Below, in pieces: positions 1 to 12,904 of a stretch of 64,000 nucleotides of DNA. The stretch is taken from contig JAJFZO010000407.1 in the NCBI GenBank assembly GCA_021397835.1, positions 3,224,001 through 3,288,000 of the forward strand. The letters run 5' to 3'. Position 1 is the stretch's first letter, and each line of letters opens with the position of its first letter. A model generated the notes under the pieces. That model was not told the DNA's origin, searched no databases, and was given only the letters and a program-made list of their open reading frames with translations. The stretch comes from Moringa oleifera. Its lineage: Eukaryota > Streptophyta > Magnoliopsida > Brassicales > Moringaceae. The position numbers and the translations under genes are program-made.

Positions 1-495
1 GGACAACTGCCCATTTCATGAAGAAGTACCATGAACATTAAATAAATGAAAAAGAGGAAGAATTTGTTCTTCATTATGGAGGGCTCAAGTCTAATAGAGG
101 ATTTCTTGTGCAACAAGCACATAGGTATTTAGCAACATCTTCATTTCACAACAAGAAGAGGGCTTAAATCAACTCTTAACGACTGTCAATCATCCCAAGG
201 ATATTAATCTGAGTTCATGAAAGGTTGTAGACAGTGTAATGAGGTGTTAACTGCAAAACCCAACCTACATCATTTTCAACATAGGTCTGGAGCTGCAATG
301 AGGCAAAAACTCGTATTTCCAAAATTAAAGACATTCGGTTGGTTTCGAGGTCTTTTTTTTTTTTTTTTGATGGGTTGTAAATGAAGAGGAAATTCATAGA
401 TTTTGTGAAATCTCTACCTTATAACTATGCTTGTTCTAAGGTGGCATTCTTTCGGTGCTTTTGTAAATAAAACTTGTTTCGAAAAAAAAAAAAAA
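1..495 (+). pseudogene. Probable retrocopy tail with poly(A), 5' part cut by window edge
   Basis: On the plus strand, an AATAAA signal at 466-471 is followed 10 bases later by 14 consecutive A (482-495), the layout of a reverse-transcribed polyadenylated RNA. Upstream, one plus frame reads as broken coding sequence with stops (fragments such as EFVLHYGGLKSNRGFLVQQ around 60-125). It lies antisense to the Rab-GAP gene, in the intron after the exon ending at 599. I do not recognise the parent gene. It could be a processed pseudogene or the end of a non-LTR element. The left end and any target-site duplication are outside the window. Confidence 0.4.
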
Positions 496-598
496 TAGCC
501 CCCAAAAATTATGAGGAAGATTTTAAGACTTACGAGAAGCTTTCTACTACACAACACAAGAGAGAATATAGAAGAGATGATAGAAACTCTATACTAAC

Positions 599-3500
599 CG
601 TGGAGAAGACAGTGCTTTAGCTTGGCCAGATTCATATTGCAAGGTAGCTGCCAGCGTTGATTCTGCCATAACCACCCTCTTCTCCATTTGGGCAAGAGAA
701 GCCATAGCCTTGTCATATTTTTCCTGCATATATCTTATGTCAAGGGCACATATATAGAAAAGACTATCAGATGTAAAGCAGTTCTAATATTTAAAAATTA
801 ATGTGCATGCAGGGAAAATCCAAGCAAATGAAGACGGTGATTTCAAGTTGGAAATATAACAAGTTGGGAAGAGGAATCAGTATATAATTTTAAAAATATA
901 CGAAAATGAAGAATGGATTTCAATTATACTGACAAAGCAGCCAAATGCCCTCATCATGATTACCATCCCCAAAATGAGGAAAAAACTAGCACAATATAAT
1001 ATCTAGCCTGGGGGACACCTTACATCCACATTCAATGACTCATCAATGCTAAGTCATTCGATTATGTACACTTTTTATCTAGATTTTATACTTCCATCAC
1101 TGCATCTTATAGAAGGAAGCATAGAAGACAGGCCGTGGACAGAGAATAACTAGGTTAAACCAGCAAAGCAGGATCAAGATGCTGTCTCAACTGATATTAG
1201 CATGTGATGGTGACAGTTCCTCTACTGCATAATCATTTTGGTACCAAAAGAAAATTCTCTTAATTGATATGAAAAACAATATGGTTTACAATAACCAAAG
1301 ATAAGCAACCCATCAAAGACAAAACGGAACCTGAAGGATATGAACTGCATATCTCTGAGCAGCTGCCTCGTGCTCCGCAATTACCCGAGCATCTTCAGTT
1401 AACTTTTGCTCTTGCTCTACTCGCATCAATACCTACAGACATGTATCAAGTATTTTACGAGGATTACAACAAGAACTCATGACAGAACAAACATGGATTT
1501 TTTTGCCCGCAGATATCAGAATCAACATGCAGAAAACAATTAAACCTGAAGCATTGCAACTTCTTGCTCTTTCTTGTCAGAAAGAAGCTGCCGTAATTCA
1601 GTTACCTCCTGCTCCAGTTGTTCAATCTGCAACATGGTAAATGAGTTCCTAAGCTTGCGAGCAAGTAGGAGTAACTTGGAGTTAACTACTTTTAAAGGTG
1701 AATCATTGTGTCAGCATAGGAGGAGAAACAAAAGGCATCATTACGCTAATCATAAGTCTTCATAAAAATAGATAAAGAACTCATCTGATAATCTTTATCA
1801 CTTGTTATCATTTTCTTTAAAGTAAACTTAGGAAGGAGAAAACAGGATTCTTTTCCTTTGAAGAAGCATAAAGCATACCGCAAAAAGGAGTACCTTCCAG
1901 GGGTGGGTTAGGTATGCAATCATCCTTCCCAAAAACATCCATTTCCACACATTTTTTATTAAAACAAACAAATTTACAAGCAAGGTTTTGAAGCATTTCT
2001 ATGCATGACCAGAAGAATTACTTATCACATAATTGCATTTATGAGGCACGTTATTGGCTATACAGGAAGTAAAAATAGTACATCTGTGCAACTGAGATAC
2101 AAATGCTTTGACCAAGGCCATTTATCAGCATGTACATTGAAAAGTAACACATTTTAAGAATTGACATCAACTTCAATATTGTCTGAGAGAGAGAAAGCAC
2201 AAAGCATTTCAGCATATAAATTTACCAAAGGGATGTAAAAAGTCTTATGTAACATAGAAAGTATAGTTCCCTAAATGAACTAGACGTACTCGTGCACTCA
2301 ATTGCCTCCGATTATCTTGCTTGACCATCTCCATAAGTGCTGTCTCCAGCTCCTCAGCTCTGGGAAGGAACAGGTATTAGACATATATCCAAATGATGAT
2401 AGTCTTTCTCAGATTTTAAACATGCCAAGGAACAACTCAAATCATTCCTACGGAAGTCAATTTTTGTTTGGATAAAGGTAGATTCCAGAAATTTTGATTT
2501 ATATGCATTCATGTGTGGTGTGCCACGGACTACTCATGCAAGTATGTACCAACAGTAAAAAGTATCATCTTATTGTGTTATCTTCAGCAAATAAACTTGT
2601 AGAACATGAGTAAAACTCAAAAACGAGGAAACTAGATGTAACAGAATGCACTAACCTGAGTGTGGCCGATCTCTTCTCCTCCAGCAACCTGCACAGCTCA
2701 ACCTTCAGCCACAACACCTGCACATGAGCTGTTAATGGTTGAAATTTAAAAGGAGTTGCCTAGGGAGTATTCATATTTTTAACACATTACAAATTTATGT
2801 GTGGAATCCTATCTCAGAAAACTACTGCAACAATAATTTTAAAACCAGTGAGGCTTATCACATTATCAAATGGATGGCAATCATCTGCCTGCAGACTGCA
2901 GAGTGATTACATGATAAAAATTTAGTCAAGCCTACCTAGGTAAGGCAGCTATATTCAAGCCCTCTTAAGGTGCATATTGCAGCACAAAATTATCAGAAAG
3001 TTGAGTCATGATCACATTGTCCAAATACAGTTTTGAAATTAGGCAGTCATCATATAGCCACCAAAAGACGATAAAACATGTAAAACAAATGCACTGCCCA
3101 TTATCAAATAATATGCTGAATTTCATGGCATTTCCTGAAATATTATATACTATAAGCTTCATATCACTGAACCACATCTGCTTGCATTAACCAGACTTGA
3201 GCTGAAACTGACAGATGAAGAACATAGAGAAAATATCTTTTGTTTGTGACATTAGACAAATAGTCTATGATGGTTGTTAACTTCCACAAAAGAAAAAACA
3301 TTAGGTGAACAACATGAAAAGAAAGCCACCTGTTCTTGAAGATCTGGTAGAGAATCTGTTTCTGAATCAGCAACATTTAGGTCGCTAAGAAGCTGGTCTA
3401 GATTCGAGGAACGAGGTTCGACACGAGATTTCTGCCCATCTGCAAGCCCATCTTTTAATTCTTCAACACTCTTTTTTTCTTCTAACACAGATCCAGAATC

Positions 3501-4854
3501 ATGCTTAAAACTGTACAGCTTAGATGCAAGTCCCTTCGAGTCCTTCCAGACTCGACCCCTCTTTGTCCTTTCTTCAACCACCACTAGCACAGCAGGTCTA
3601 TGCTTTTCCCTCAATTCACGCAATCTAGCCTCAGTTACAGCCAGATAACCCATGCATGCAGTCAAAACAAGCTGGCTACTATCAAATGTTGAGCCCGCGA
3701 GAGATTGCAACAAAGTAATTGCATCACCAGCATCTTTAGTTGTAACGAGAGCAGGACCTGCAGGAATACATGTGATATCATTAACCTGCTAAGGATGTCT
3801 TAAAAAGAGGTAATGAAGCCAATTCAACATGCAAGTTAACACTTCACTCATCATAAAACTATGCAACAACAATTACCATATAACTCCATCAAAGCAAGGG
3901 CTGTTCGAAATAACATAACACGATTTCCTTCAAATAGAAGAACATCCCAAACTCGAAGAACTGAAGACAAAACAAAAAGTGAGTTCAAATTGATTTTAAA
4001 CTGTATCATCAAAGAAAAATTAACAGAACAGTTTTTAAATGTGAATTGTTGTGATACCACAAAACCTCACCACTTTCCCAGGGAAGCATATTCACAAAAA
4101 TGGAAAGGAACCATGGTCCCGAGATCCATGCCACCTGCACTCCCAAGTAATCCAGATGATTAACTGCACCAGCACCATAAATGGAATAAAAGAACCATCC
4201 ACCCTGTTGAGTTAAATCATGAAGAATTGACAAAAGAAATTAATAGTGCACATGTTAAAAGCAACAGACCCAATTTAGGAAACCTTTCGCGCATCAGCTC
4301 CTCAAAAACAAGTTGGTCCACCTAACAACAAAGAATATTAATTTGGAGAAACATGATAGGGGAATACAATGTTTCGGCAAATATCTAATGCATAAGCATC
4401 CAATTAACATGAAATGCATATTAAATCAGATAACAAATAGAATAACTTGTCATGGAAAATAGTGAACTAAACCTGAGATTCTATCATTTCCTCTGTATAG
4501 TATCCATCAAAATAATCATCAATGATGCCCACCAAAGTCCTGAGTAATTCCATTAATACAAATTAGTTCGTTAAGAGGCAGCTAGCATGACATCATGTTC
4601 ATGCATGTTTATACACGATACAAAATATTATATAATGCAGTTGTGTGCAGAAAACGAAAACCGTTACAGCAAGGATACGTTACTTGTAGCTTGATTCTTG
4701 CAATAACAAAATAAAAAATCTTTCAACTAATTTCACTCCCCCTCCCCATCAAAAGAAGACTCAATTTACGCACACTCAAATTACACTCAACATAAAACTA
4801 GTTGTTCCTTCAGGACTTCTTTGACGTATTTCCTCAAAATGTTTAGAGAGATCT

Positions 4855-4899
<45 letters not shown>

Positions 4900-7800
4900 G
4901 GGCATACCAAAATGCATTTTCCTCAGGCATCAAAAGTAACAAAACACCAGCAAAGAAATTCATTGCCTGCATTTGAATAATAAGTTAAATGTAACAACAC
5001 TGATCACAATAATTTGAAGATCACTGAACTTTGTTAACAAGATAAAGAGAGTAAAAATCTAAATACAACTTGTGCTTCACAACAAGAAATTGCGGAGTGT
5101 TAAAGGACTTTCAGGATGTCATTTTAATATCAACATGCACCTAAAATGCATGTTTACACCATTTCCAGATATTAACTGGCTTGTGATGGGGGTTAAGTAC
5201 CTGTCGCTGGTCAGTATGATTTATATAAAACATAATCAGAGTATTAAATAGAAGCTTGGTATCTTTAACAGCCCCAAAATAATGTTTACCTTCAGAAAAA
5301 TTAGGATTCAAGGGGCTATATTTAATTAATTAGCATGCCTGGAACCAAGAAAGGAGAACAAATATGAATAGTTTCAAGACAGATTTGAAAAGATTGAAGC
5401 AGAAGCGAAATAAGTTAAGGCATCCACTGAAGCCAAACAAATCAGAGGTACCAGTTAAGTATTCGTGAAGGCTTCTAGGACCAAATCACCTGACAGTATC
5501 CAACTGATGGGTTATGTCGAGCATATGCTAGAAGTATACGCCTCAAGGAATCCCGACCATCATCATCCAGTGCAGGATGACCAGGAAAGGTTCGTGGTAT
5601 GTCCTGTAAAGTAAACAAGAAAATAATTAGTCTACGGAGAAATCTGGTTAGCAACACGAAGTAAAAGAAGTAGCACCTACAAATTGAAAAGATTGAACGA
5701 TAAAGTCCAAGGCGCATGCATCTAATGACCTTCTCAATCTGCCTCTTCCATTTCCTTGGAACACCGGGAGAGTTGTCATGTTCCTTGCCTTCGTCAGCAT
5801 TTGTTGCTTGAGACAGCAAGTCATCATAGTACCTTTCCACCCTTCGGGCCTTAACACCTACAAAGGCTTGCCACACCTGTAAGGAAAAATGCGGTGCATT
5901 ATTTTCACTAAGATAAAATCATAAGATAGTGGAGAACTCACTACTGTAAATGTCACCTCTCCCCTGAGGTCCTTTGGCACTCCCCCACGGACAAGGACCT
6001 CCAGCTCTTCTTTCCAAGGAAAGAAAGGTTCTTGAGAGACACCAATTCCTGCATCGCTTTCTTCCATGGAGACGTGCAATGTCTCACCTGATATCTCATT
6101 AACACAATCCTCTTCCTCAAAGTTTGCTTCAGATTCACCCCTAAAAGATCCTGCCTCTTTTATTGATGAAAGATGGTCTTCCCTAATTTGAGTTCTTTGC
6201 TCCTCTTTGATATTATTTCCCTTGTCAACACGATAACTCATCATAGTCTCAATTGTAATAAGGGAAGGTCTGATGGGAGCCCATTTTTGGATCTTACAGG
6301 TCTTTGTGCTTTTTGGAAGCTGCACCTCATCTTCAGGTTCATTGTCTTTTGGAAGCTGCTTCTCCTCTTTGGATTCACTTTCTTTTGGATGCTGTCCCTC
6401 CTCTGCGGGTTCACTTTCTTTTGGAAACTGCACCTCCTCTTTGGATTCACTATCTTTTGGAAGCTGGACTTCCCTCTTGGTTTCACTTTCATTCGGAGAC
6501 TGCGCCTCTTTTTCAAATTCATCTTCTCCTGAAAGCTGCAAATCCTCTTCAGGTTCAGTTTCGTTTGGAAGCTGAACCTCTTTTTCAATTTCCCCATCTC
6601 CTGAAGCAGCAGAATCAAAGTCCCTCCCACTTGAATCATCCTCTTCACTGCCCCTCTCAGAAGCAGTCTCATTTCTCAACTTAGTAGCTTCAGCCTGGAC
6701 TGTATCCTTATGTTCCTCCACAGAAGAACATCGTTGAGCACATTCTTCTTGCCACCCAAGGAAGTTTTTCCATTTCTCTGCTCTCTCTGCTTCCTCCTCC
6801 TGACTCATACAGCAAATCTATCATTTAAACTTATTGGTTTTGGCTCTCTTTGATAATTAAACTGAACATGCATCACAAAAGGATCCAGAAGGATACTTCA
6901 TTTAAGCTTTGTCATGCAGAATATTAACAGTAAAGGCGGTGATAATAATTCATGCCAATGAAGTGGGCTATAAGAAATTTATTTCTTTTGTTTCATATTC
7001 ACCATAGATAGAGAAGAAATTCGGCAGATATTTCCAGCCTCTTAAATAAAAATTAAAAAAAAAGAAATAAACCAAGTCATCTCCACTATATTACACCAAG
7101 CTATGTTACTTGGACTTTGGTACTATCACTGGAAGTGGGTACATATCCATTACTGTTAAAAGTGTGTAGCAACCCTATCCATACCAATATTATACAATCT
7201 CATCAAGGATACTAACAGGTTAATTCAAAAATATGAGAGAAACATAGTTGTGAAACATTGCTCGGCTGTACTTCCTTCATCAATTTCGACCCAAAAGGTG
7301 ACATAATCATGTGTAATACCACAAAACTGCAAATAGGACTTTCCATTCCTGCTTATAATTGAAAAAATAAGCAAGTTTAGCAACAATTACCTTGTAGATA
7401 CCAGCATACTCTCTATATCTTTGAAGGTGTTGAGGTCTTAGTGCAAATCCATAACCATCCCTGCTCACATCAATCTCCACATGAATTTTCAAAGAACTCC
7501 AGAAAGGCTCAAGGAAAAAAAAAAGAAGGAGAAATAACCAAGTTTTTAAGATCCTCAAAGAAAACATTTTTCGACATAAGATCACAAACTAGAAAACCAG
7601 ATCAAAACCAGAAAAATCTAGCATTAATTGTACCATCTTGATACATTCAAAGAATTGAATGCAAGATCATCAGAATTCAGTTACCTGGAATCAACCTCCA
7701 ATGAGCGCCTACTCAACAACGATAACAACATACTTCACAGAGAGTTCCAATTCTACCGCCCATAGCTCTATATTGCTTTATCCCAAACTCAAAACACTAA

Positions 7801-8308
7801 ACTTGATACCACATTTGGAACTTTACAGCAACATCAAATGCAATCTTAGTCCCTTCCTAATCTCCTCTTAAACTCAAAGAATAGGAAATGTTACAATTTA
7901 TCTAATAAGCTCATACTTCATTTCCAAAATAACTTAGCTTTATCAACTATCAAATGTAAATCAAACATTTAAAAAGATAAAAAAACAGAACAATTATAAC
8001 GAATTCCATAACTAAAAACAAATTAGCGAAACATGATGAAGGTGGATCAAGAAATCAATTTGAAAATTTTGGGAAAAAATGATCCATCAAAATCAAATGA
8101 GTTGTTCTTTTGCTGACTCCACTCAACAATGGAAAAGAGTAACGATCTGAGATCAGGAATTCGTCCAACTAATTAGCGAATATTCAGGGACAACTGACAC
8201 ATGGATAAACCAATAATATATAAACTAAAACGGTAAATGTTCGTGTTATGCGTGTAATTACCTCCGGTTCTTGATAGAGTGGAGGAGATTGAAGCTCTTC
8301 TCCGTCAT
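599..8308 (-). CDS. TBC-domain Rab-GTPase activating protein (3' end beyond window)
   Basis: This protein would speed GTP hydrolysis on Rab GTPases in membrane traffic. Exons (descending): 8308-8262, 7496-7391, 6799-5957, 5876-5730, 5603-5490, 4966-4908, 4539-4473, 4321-4270, 4163-4071, 3960-3877, 3757-3330, 2717-2656, 2359-2290, 1626-1546, 1432-1331, 723-599. Together they encode 826 residues, all in frame. The N-terminus (YGFALRPQHLQRYREYAGIYK region, residues about 30-51) is typical of the plant subfamily. An acidic repeat region covers 125-220. The TBC domain covers about 320-540 and has both catalytic fingers: I379..D382..R385 (IxxDxxR) and Y417-C418-Q419. The tail 681-826 is heptad-rich and probably a coiled coil. 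The exon ending at 599 stops mid-codon at a GT donor, so at least one more exon lies beyond the left edge. Similar to Arabidopsis At2g37290/At3g55020, from memory. Confidence 0.93.
4857..4896. repeat. (GA)20 microsatellite beside a splice donor
   Basis: A perfect 40-base GA repeat lies in the Rab-GAP intron after exon 6. On the coding strand it is (TC)20, beginning 11 bases inside the intron (donor GT at 4907-4906). Confidence 0.95.
6293..6580 (-). repeat. 36-bp coding minisatellite, eight 12-residue acidic repeats
   Basis: Exon 3 of the Rab-GAP gene holds eight consecutive units of 12 residues, codons 125-220, with the rough consensus EVQLPKESEPEE. Units differ by substitutions but keep length and frame. 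The plus strand shows the same array as repeated TTTTGGAAGCTG-type blocks. Confidence 0.85.
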
Positions 8309-9801
8309 AATAGGTCGATTACGATTATTTTTTTAAGCAAATTGGGGATAAATTAGGATTTAATTCGCAAGATTCGGGAGACCCAAGGATGCTCCTTGAT
8401 TTTTCCTGATTTAGTTTTCTGTATGTTCTGGCCTGTGACGGTCTCGTGAGCTGCTCTTCCCTTCAATTTCTAACTGTTGGCTTCAAAGCTTCTCTGTGTG
8501 AGTACTAGTCGTTAAAACTTACAAAACCGGTTGTCACGTGTGTGCTTAGCGGGCTTTCTGCTGCGCACCCTAAAAGGTACAAGTATTTAAGGCAGAGGAG
8601 TACATCACTTCTTCCACGTGTATACAAAATTATGATCCCTGGCCAAATGTCAGGCTTTCAGTGCAAGATTGTACTAGTGCCCGTGTATATATATATATAT
8701 ATATATTATCAAAGAACTATATTTTTTTGTTGATATGAATCTTGTATTGAATTTTTAATAAAAAATTGTAAATATCTTTAATTAATTATAACATTAATAA
8801 AAAATTTAAAATTATTAATATTAAATTTATCAAATCACCGTTATAATTTTATAAAAATTTAACACAATTTAAATTAATAAAAAATTTAATACATATATCA
8901 CTTTTATAAATAATACCTTCATTAAATTTTTGAGGAAAAAATATTTAATTTATTATATAATTAATAAATTAATTAAATCTCATCAATTATCAATTTTATT
9001 TAATTTTTATTATGTAATATGTCAGTAATAAATTTTATTTTGCATGTTTTTACTCAAAAAGCTGAATAATATTTTGGGTTATGTTTATTTGTTTTAAGTT
9101 ATTTACTTTATAAATATTTTTAATTATATTTATTTACTTTAATTTATATATTTTATCAAATATTTTAAATAACTCACTTATATTTAACAGTATTAAAAAT
9201 AAAAATTATTAAATGTTATATTTAAGAATAAATGTAACAATTAAACATAAAAAATGCATGTTAATTTATATTATGATTACAATATAAATTTAAAAAAATA
9301 AAATCAAACACATCCTAACATATTTTTTAAAAATAAAATTATATAATTACAATAAAAAATAAATTATTTTAAGATATCATATATGCAATCTAGGACTTCA
9401 AGCATAAACAAATTATATATTAAAAAATCATAAAAAAAGAATCCATCATAAAACCCTATAAAAGAATTTGCAGAATGTGTTGAGCTCATAGGATCAGCTG
9501 AAACTCTCAGTTTTACCAGCTCAAAATGCTATTTCAGGGTGAGATTGGGCAAGCAGTTTCAACAGGGTAACCATATTCGGAATGTATTCAAATGGATTCT
9601 TGATGTTATTGAAACCAAACTACAAGGTGACATTGATACGTACTACAATACATAATGTCCCTTTATTTAAGGAAGCAAAGACACACATGCTTGACTTGAT
9701 GGACACTGACATTTCACTAGCTTAACTTCAACTCGCACACAGGCATATCACTCACATAGCTCTGCACGAAGAGACACCAGGCAGACACCAGTATGGTATG
9801 C
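8309..9801. other. Rab-GAP/GST spacer: promoter, AT-rich DNA, GST 3' flank
   Basis: The first few hundred bases (8309-8560) are mixed-composition and should hold the Rab-GAP promoter and leader. A (TA)10 run sits at 8686-8706. From about 8740 to 9470 the DNA is extremely AT-rich without coding signals. The remainder, 9480-9801, returns to mixed composition and probably includes the GST 3' UTR. No gene was seen. Confidence 0.7.
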
Positions 9802-12800
9802 TTACTGTGAGGCCTACAAAGGAGAAAAACAAATAAAGATATTAGCAACCTACTCCTTGCATCCACTACTTTCCAGGAAAATAGGAATGTAAAACTTTGT
9901 TCACAATAAGATATGGGTTAGGGGCAATACCACGAAGCGCGCCTTGTAAAACAGAACAAGTTCCTTTGGATCGCACCTCGTGTTCTTATAGGCATCAATC
10001 TTGTTCAATTCCTGCATGAGATTTATTTGCAAGAAATGTTATATTCCAAGAACCAAAGACTATGTGATAAGGGTTCGTTTGAAGGTTAGCTGAGAAGGCT
10101 AGATATGCAGCAGCTGAGCTTACAAGAAAAAGCTAATGGGATTGAAGCTAAAAAAGTTTATAAAGCAAGATGATAAGATTAAAATCCTGATACAGGCACT
10201 AGAATCAGGAGATATCGTTGCAAGAGAGTACTTGATAACAATACTATACTAGAGCATTCGCAGGTGAGAAATCAAATGTCATGAGATATTTCCACAGAAT
10301 CTAACGAGCCAAAAGTATTAGCCAAGACAGAACTTTACAGACAAATTTGAAGGACTAAGACAATAGTTTAGTCAAGTAGCATGTCTGCAAGAACAACAAT
10401 TTGACCTAGTGGAAAGGGTCTTTCAGCTTCAGAATCTGTGAAGTTGGTGGATGTGTGGGACAAGTAAAGGCGTAATAAGCTGCTGAAACTCAAAATGTTG
10501 CCTGCATACTATAGCTTTTCAATATACCTCGATCCATGCTGCTAGTTTAGGCCTGCCTTCAGTAATGTCATAGTTCAACACGTCCGAGAGAAAGATTTGG
10601 AATCTTTCAACAAAAGGAATATAAGCTATATCCACCTGGAATCACCGAATTTTATCCATAAATCAAAGAGAAAATATCAAATCATATTTCAAAAACATTA
10701 TTTTATCCAAATTATTGGTTCCATATCAAAGTTATATATTCTCCTTCTGATGGGTTATAGAAATATACTTTTTATTTTTACATCTTTGACAAATCTTGAG
10801 ATTGATCAAGGCCAATATATATTGAAAGGCATAAAATGCTGCAATATGAGACGAAAGAAAGAAACAAACATGATTGAAAAGTCAGCTTACCAGACTAAAT
10901 TGGCCAACGAAGAATGGACCATCATCAAATTTCTGCAGAGCATTTTCCAAGTGATCAAAGGCAGGCCCTGGTGCAATACATGCAAATATTGGTGAGGCAA
11001 CTTATATGCAATAAACTGTTTACAGCATCTCAGCAAGTTTTGAGTCTTACCAGCTTCTTTGGCTGGGTCTCCTTTAAATGAAGTATACACAATTCTGGTG
11101 AATGTATCACAATAGTTTAACATCTCCTCGGCAAAATCTCGTTTGGCAGGATCCTAAAAATTTTCACAGCACTACCTCGGTCAAAGTCCCAGAGAAGGAA
11201 AAAAGATTTTTCTATCAGAGGCGCAAAAGTAAATTCTGCTCATCTTACATCAGGGAAGAGAGAAGGCCCTTCAAAGTTGCTATCAACGTACTTAATCAGG
11301 TCAAGACTCTCCCCGATGACTTTCCCATTGTGTTCAAGTGATGGCACCTATAATATAAGATATCTTCATAATCAATCATTTGAAATTACTTACAGCTCCA
11401 ATCATGAAAATGACCTTAACCGTCCCATGAATATTTAGAGTATCACAACAAACTAATTCTTTTTGTGTCTCCTTGTGACAAGCAAGAAACTTGACTAGAT
11501 CAGACCAAGTCCAATGATGAGGTATTTTGGCAGTCAAAACATATTTTTCACAGTTCATTCATATAAATTACAGGGCTTTGAAATTTTCATATGCCTATAG
11601 TCCATGTATAAGAACTTGAATGGGACAACTTCTTTCTGTTGGGAAGCATGTCTCCATCTCATGCTTCTGTTAGAAGGATAGACCAGGCACACATTGTGCA
11701 ATAGAAAACCTCAACAGTCATATTTCCAGCACATGTATTTTTCATTTGGGCCTAGTTATATGCAGTAAACTTTACCGTTGCCCCATAAGATAAGCAAAAC
11801 TAAATTAACTTAATGACCTGATATGGTACATGATAAGCTTACCAGGAAAAATAAGAGCAGATCGATTAATAATCAAAGAAACAACAGAACAGATAGGTTT
11901 TGATTATTGAAACTTGAAGAAGATTTCTCTGAAATTGGCAACTGAGAGAAGTCATATATGTTAAACCTCAATATGCACAAACCCAAGCACTAACAATTCA
12001 TTCAAACTGACGAAACTCATGCAGCTTATTATCAATCAATTAATGGGGCCAGTGCAAGGTATTTCCCTTCTTCTATGTAGATAAGAAAACAAAATCCAAA
12101 TTGTTCTACCCAATTTGCGTAAATATAAGCAACAATAATCAATTGTTAAGTGTCATGCAATGAAGTGTATCACCTTATTTTCAGGGTACACTTTCTCCTT
12201 GTACCAAGCAGGCCTATTCCGCAGGTTAAGAGGAACCAGCTTAATCTCGTCTTGCAGTCCCTAAGAAGACAAAACCTTTATGATCCCAAATGATTTTGAA
12301 AAAGAAGAAACAGTAGAAATCTGCCAGATGGGTCTATCCACATACTTCCCAATCTGACAAAAAGCTAATTCAAAGAACCACCACATGCAGGAAAATGGCA
12401 AAACTGATAGTATATTTTAAAAAAGGAGGACGCGGGGATCAAGAGAATAGAACCAACCTTGTAATCCCTCGTGATCCACACACGCTGAGCGTATGGGCAT
12501 GTGTAGCAAGTATACAATCTTAGATGCGTCAAAAAGCAACAAGAAAATTTAGACATGAAAAGATCAATTAATGATTCAACAGAGCGAACAAGCAAGGAAA
12601 ATTTTACAAACAGAATTAGCGTACAAAAGTAAAGAAGAGTGAAAACCTTGTAGTTCCATCAAAAAGAGGAGGCTGCTCTGCAGTACCATCTAGCGGTAGC
12701 GGCAAAACTTCTTTCACACTGAATTACAAACAAAAGAAAAGAGAAAACAAAAATTAAAACCCAGAAGCTAAAACCAGATAAATTACGTGAAAAAAGGATT

Positions 12801-12823
12801 AGGTATTGTTACGCAGTAGCCAT
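9802..12823 (-). CDS. GSTL: Lambda-class glutathione transferase
   Basis: Lambda GSTs use an active-site cysteine and mainly carry out glutathione-dependent thiol transfer or deglutathionylation, for example on flavonols. Ten coding exons (descending): 12823-12813, 12718-12647, 12518-12458, 12260-12174, 11347-11249, 11153-11051, 10967-10891, 10635-10528, 10011-9931, 9813-9802. They give 236 aa, the usual family length. The thioredoxin-like domain carries the CPYA motif with Cys35 in RLYTCYTCPYAQRVW. The cis-Pro/GSH-binding segment (KVPSLEHNGKVIGESLDLI) follows at about 77-95, then an all-helical C-domain ending KARFVASQ. The first and last coding exons are only 11 and 12 bases, and both are needed for a proper start and stop. 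No targeting peptide is obvious, so it is probably cytosolic. It matches the GSTL2/GSTL3 group; the exact paralogue is uncertain. Confidence 0.95.
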
Positions 12824-12898
12824 GGATGGCGTTGTTCCCTGGGGTGTTCTTCTCGGTTGGCACTTGGTAGTCACAGGTACCTTCTCAATGGTCGGCCT

Positions 12899-12904
12899 CT
12901 TATA
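12899..12904 (-). promoter_or_regulatory. Candidate TATA box of the GST gene
   Basis: The minus strand reads TATAAG here, about 76 bases upstream of the GST start codon at 12823, a plausible distance for a short leader. It is a motif match only. Confidence 0.4.

Noticed and set aside
580..599. Rab-GAP ending at a TAG just after the exon closing at 599 (reading ...SPRLV then stop).
   Set aside because: The sequence there is a good donor (G|GTTAGT), and relatives continue with a further C-terminal exon, so the gene is treated as running off the window.
6173..6684. Several open frames on both strands over the Rab-GAP repeat region.
   Set aside because: They are by-products of the 36-bp repeat in other frames; only the minus frame joins the TBC exons.
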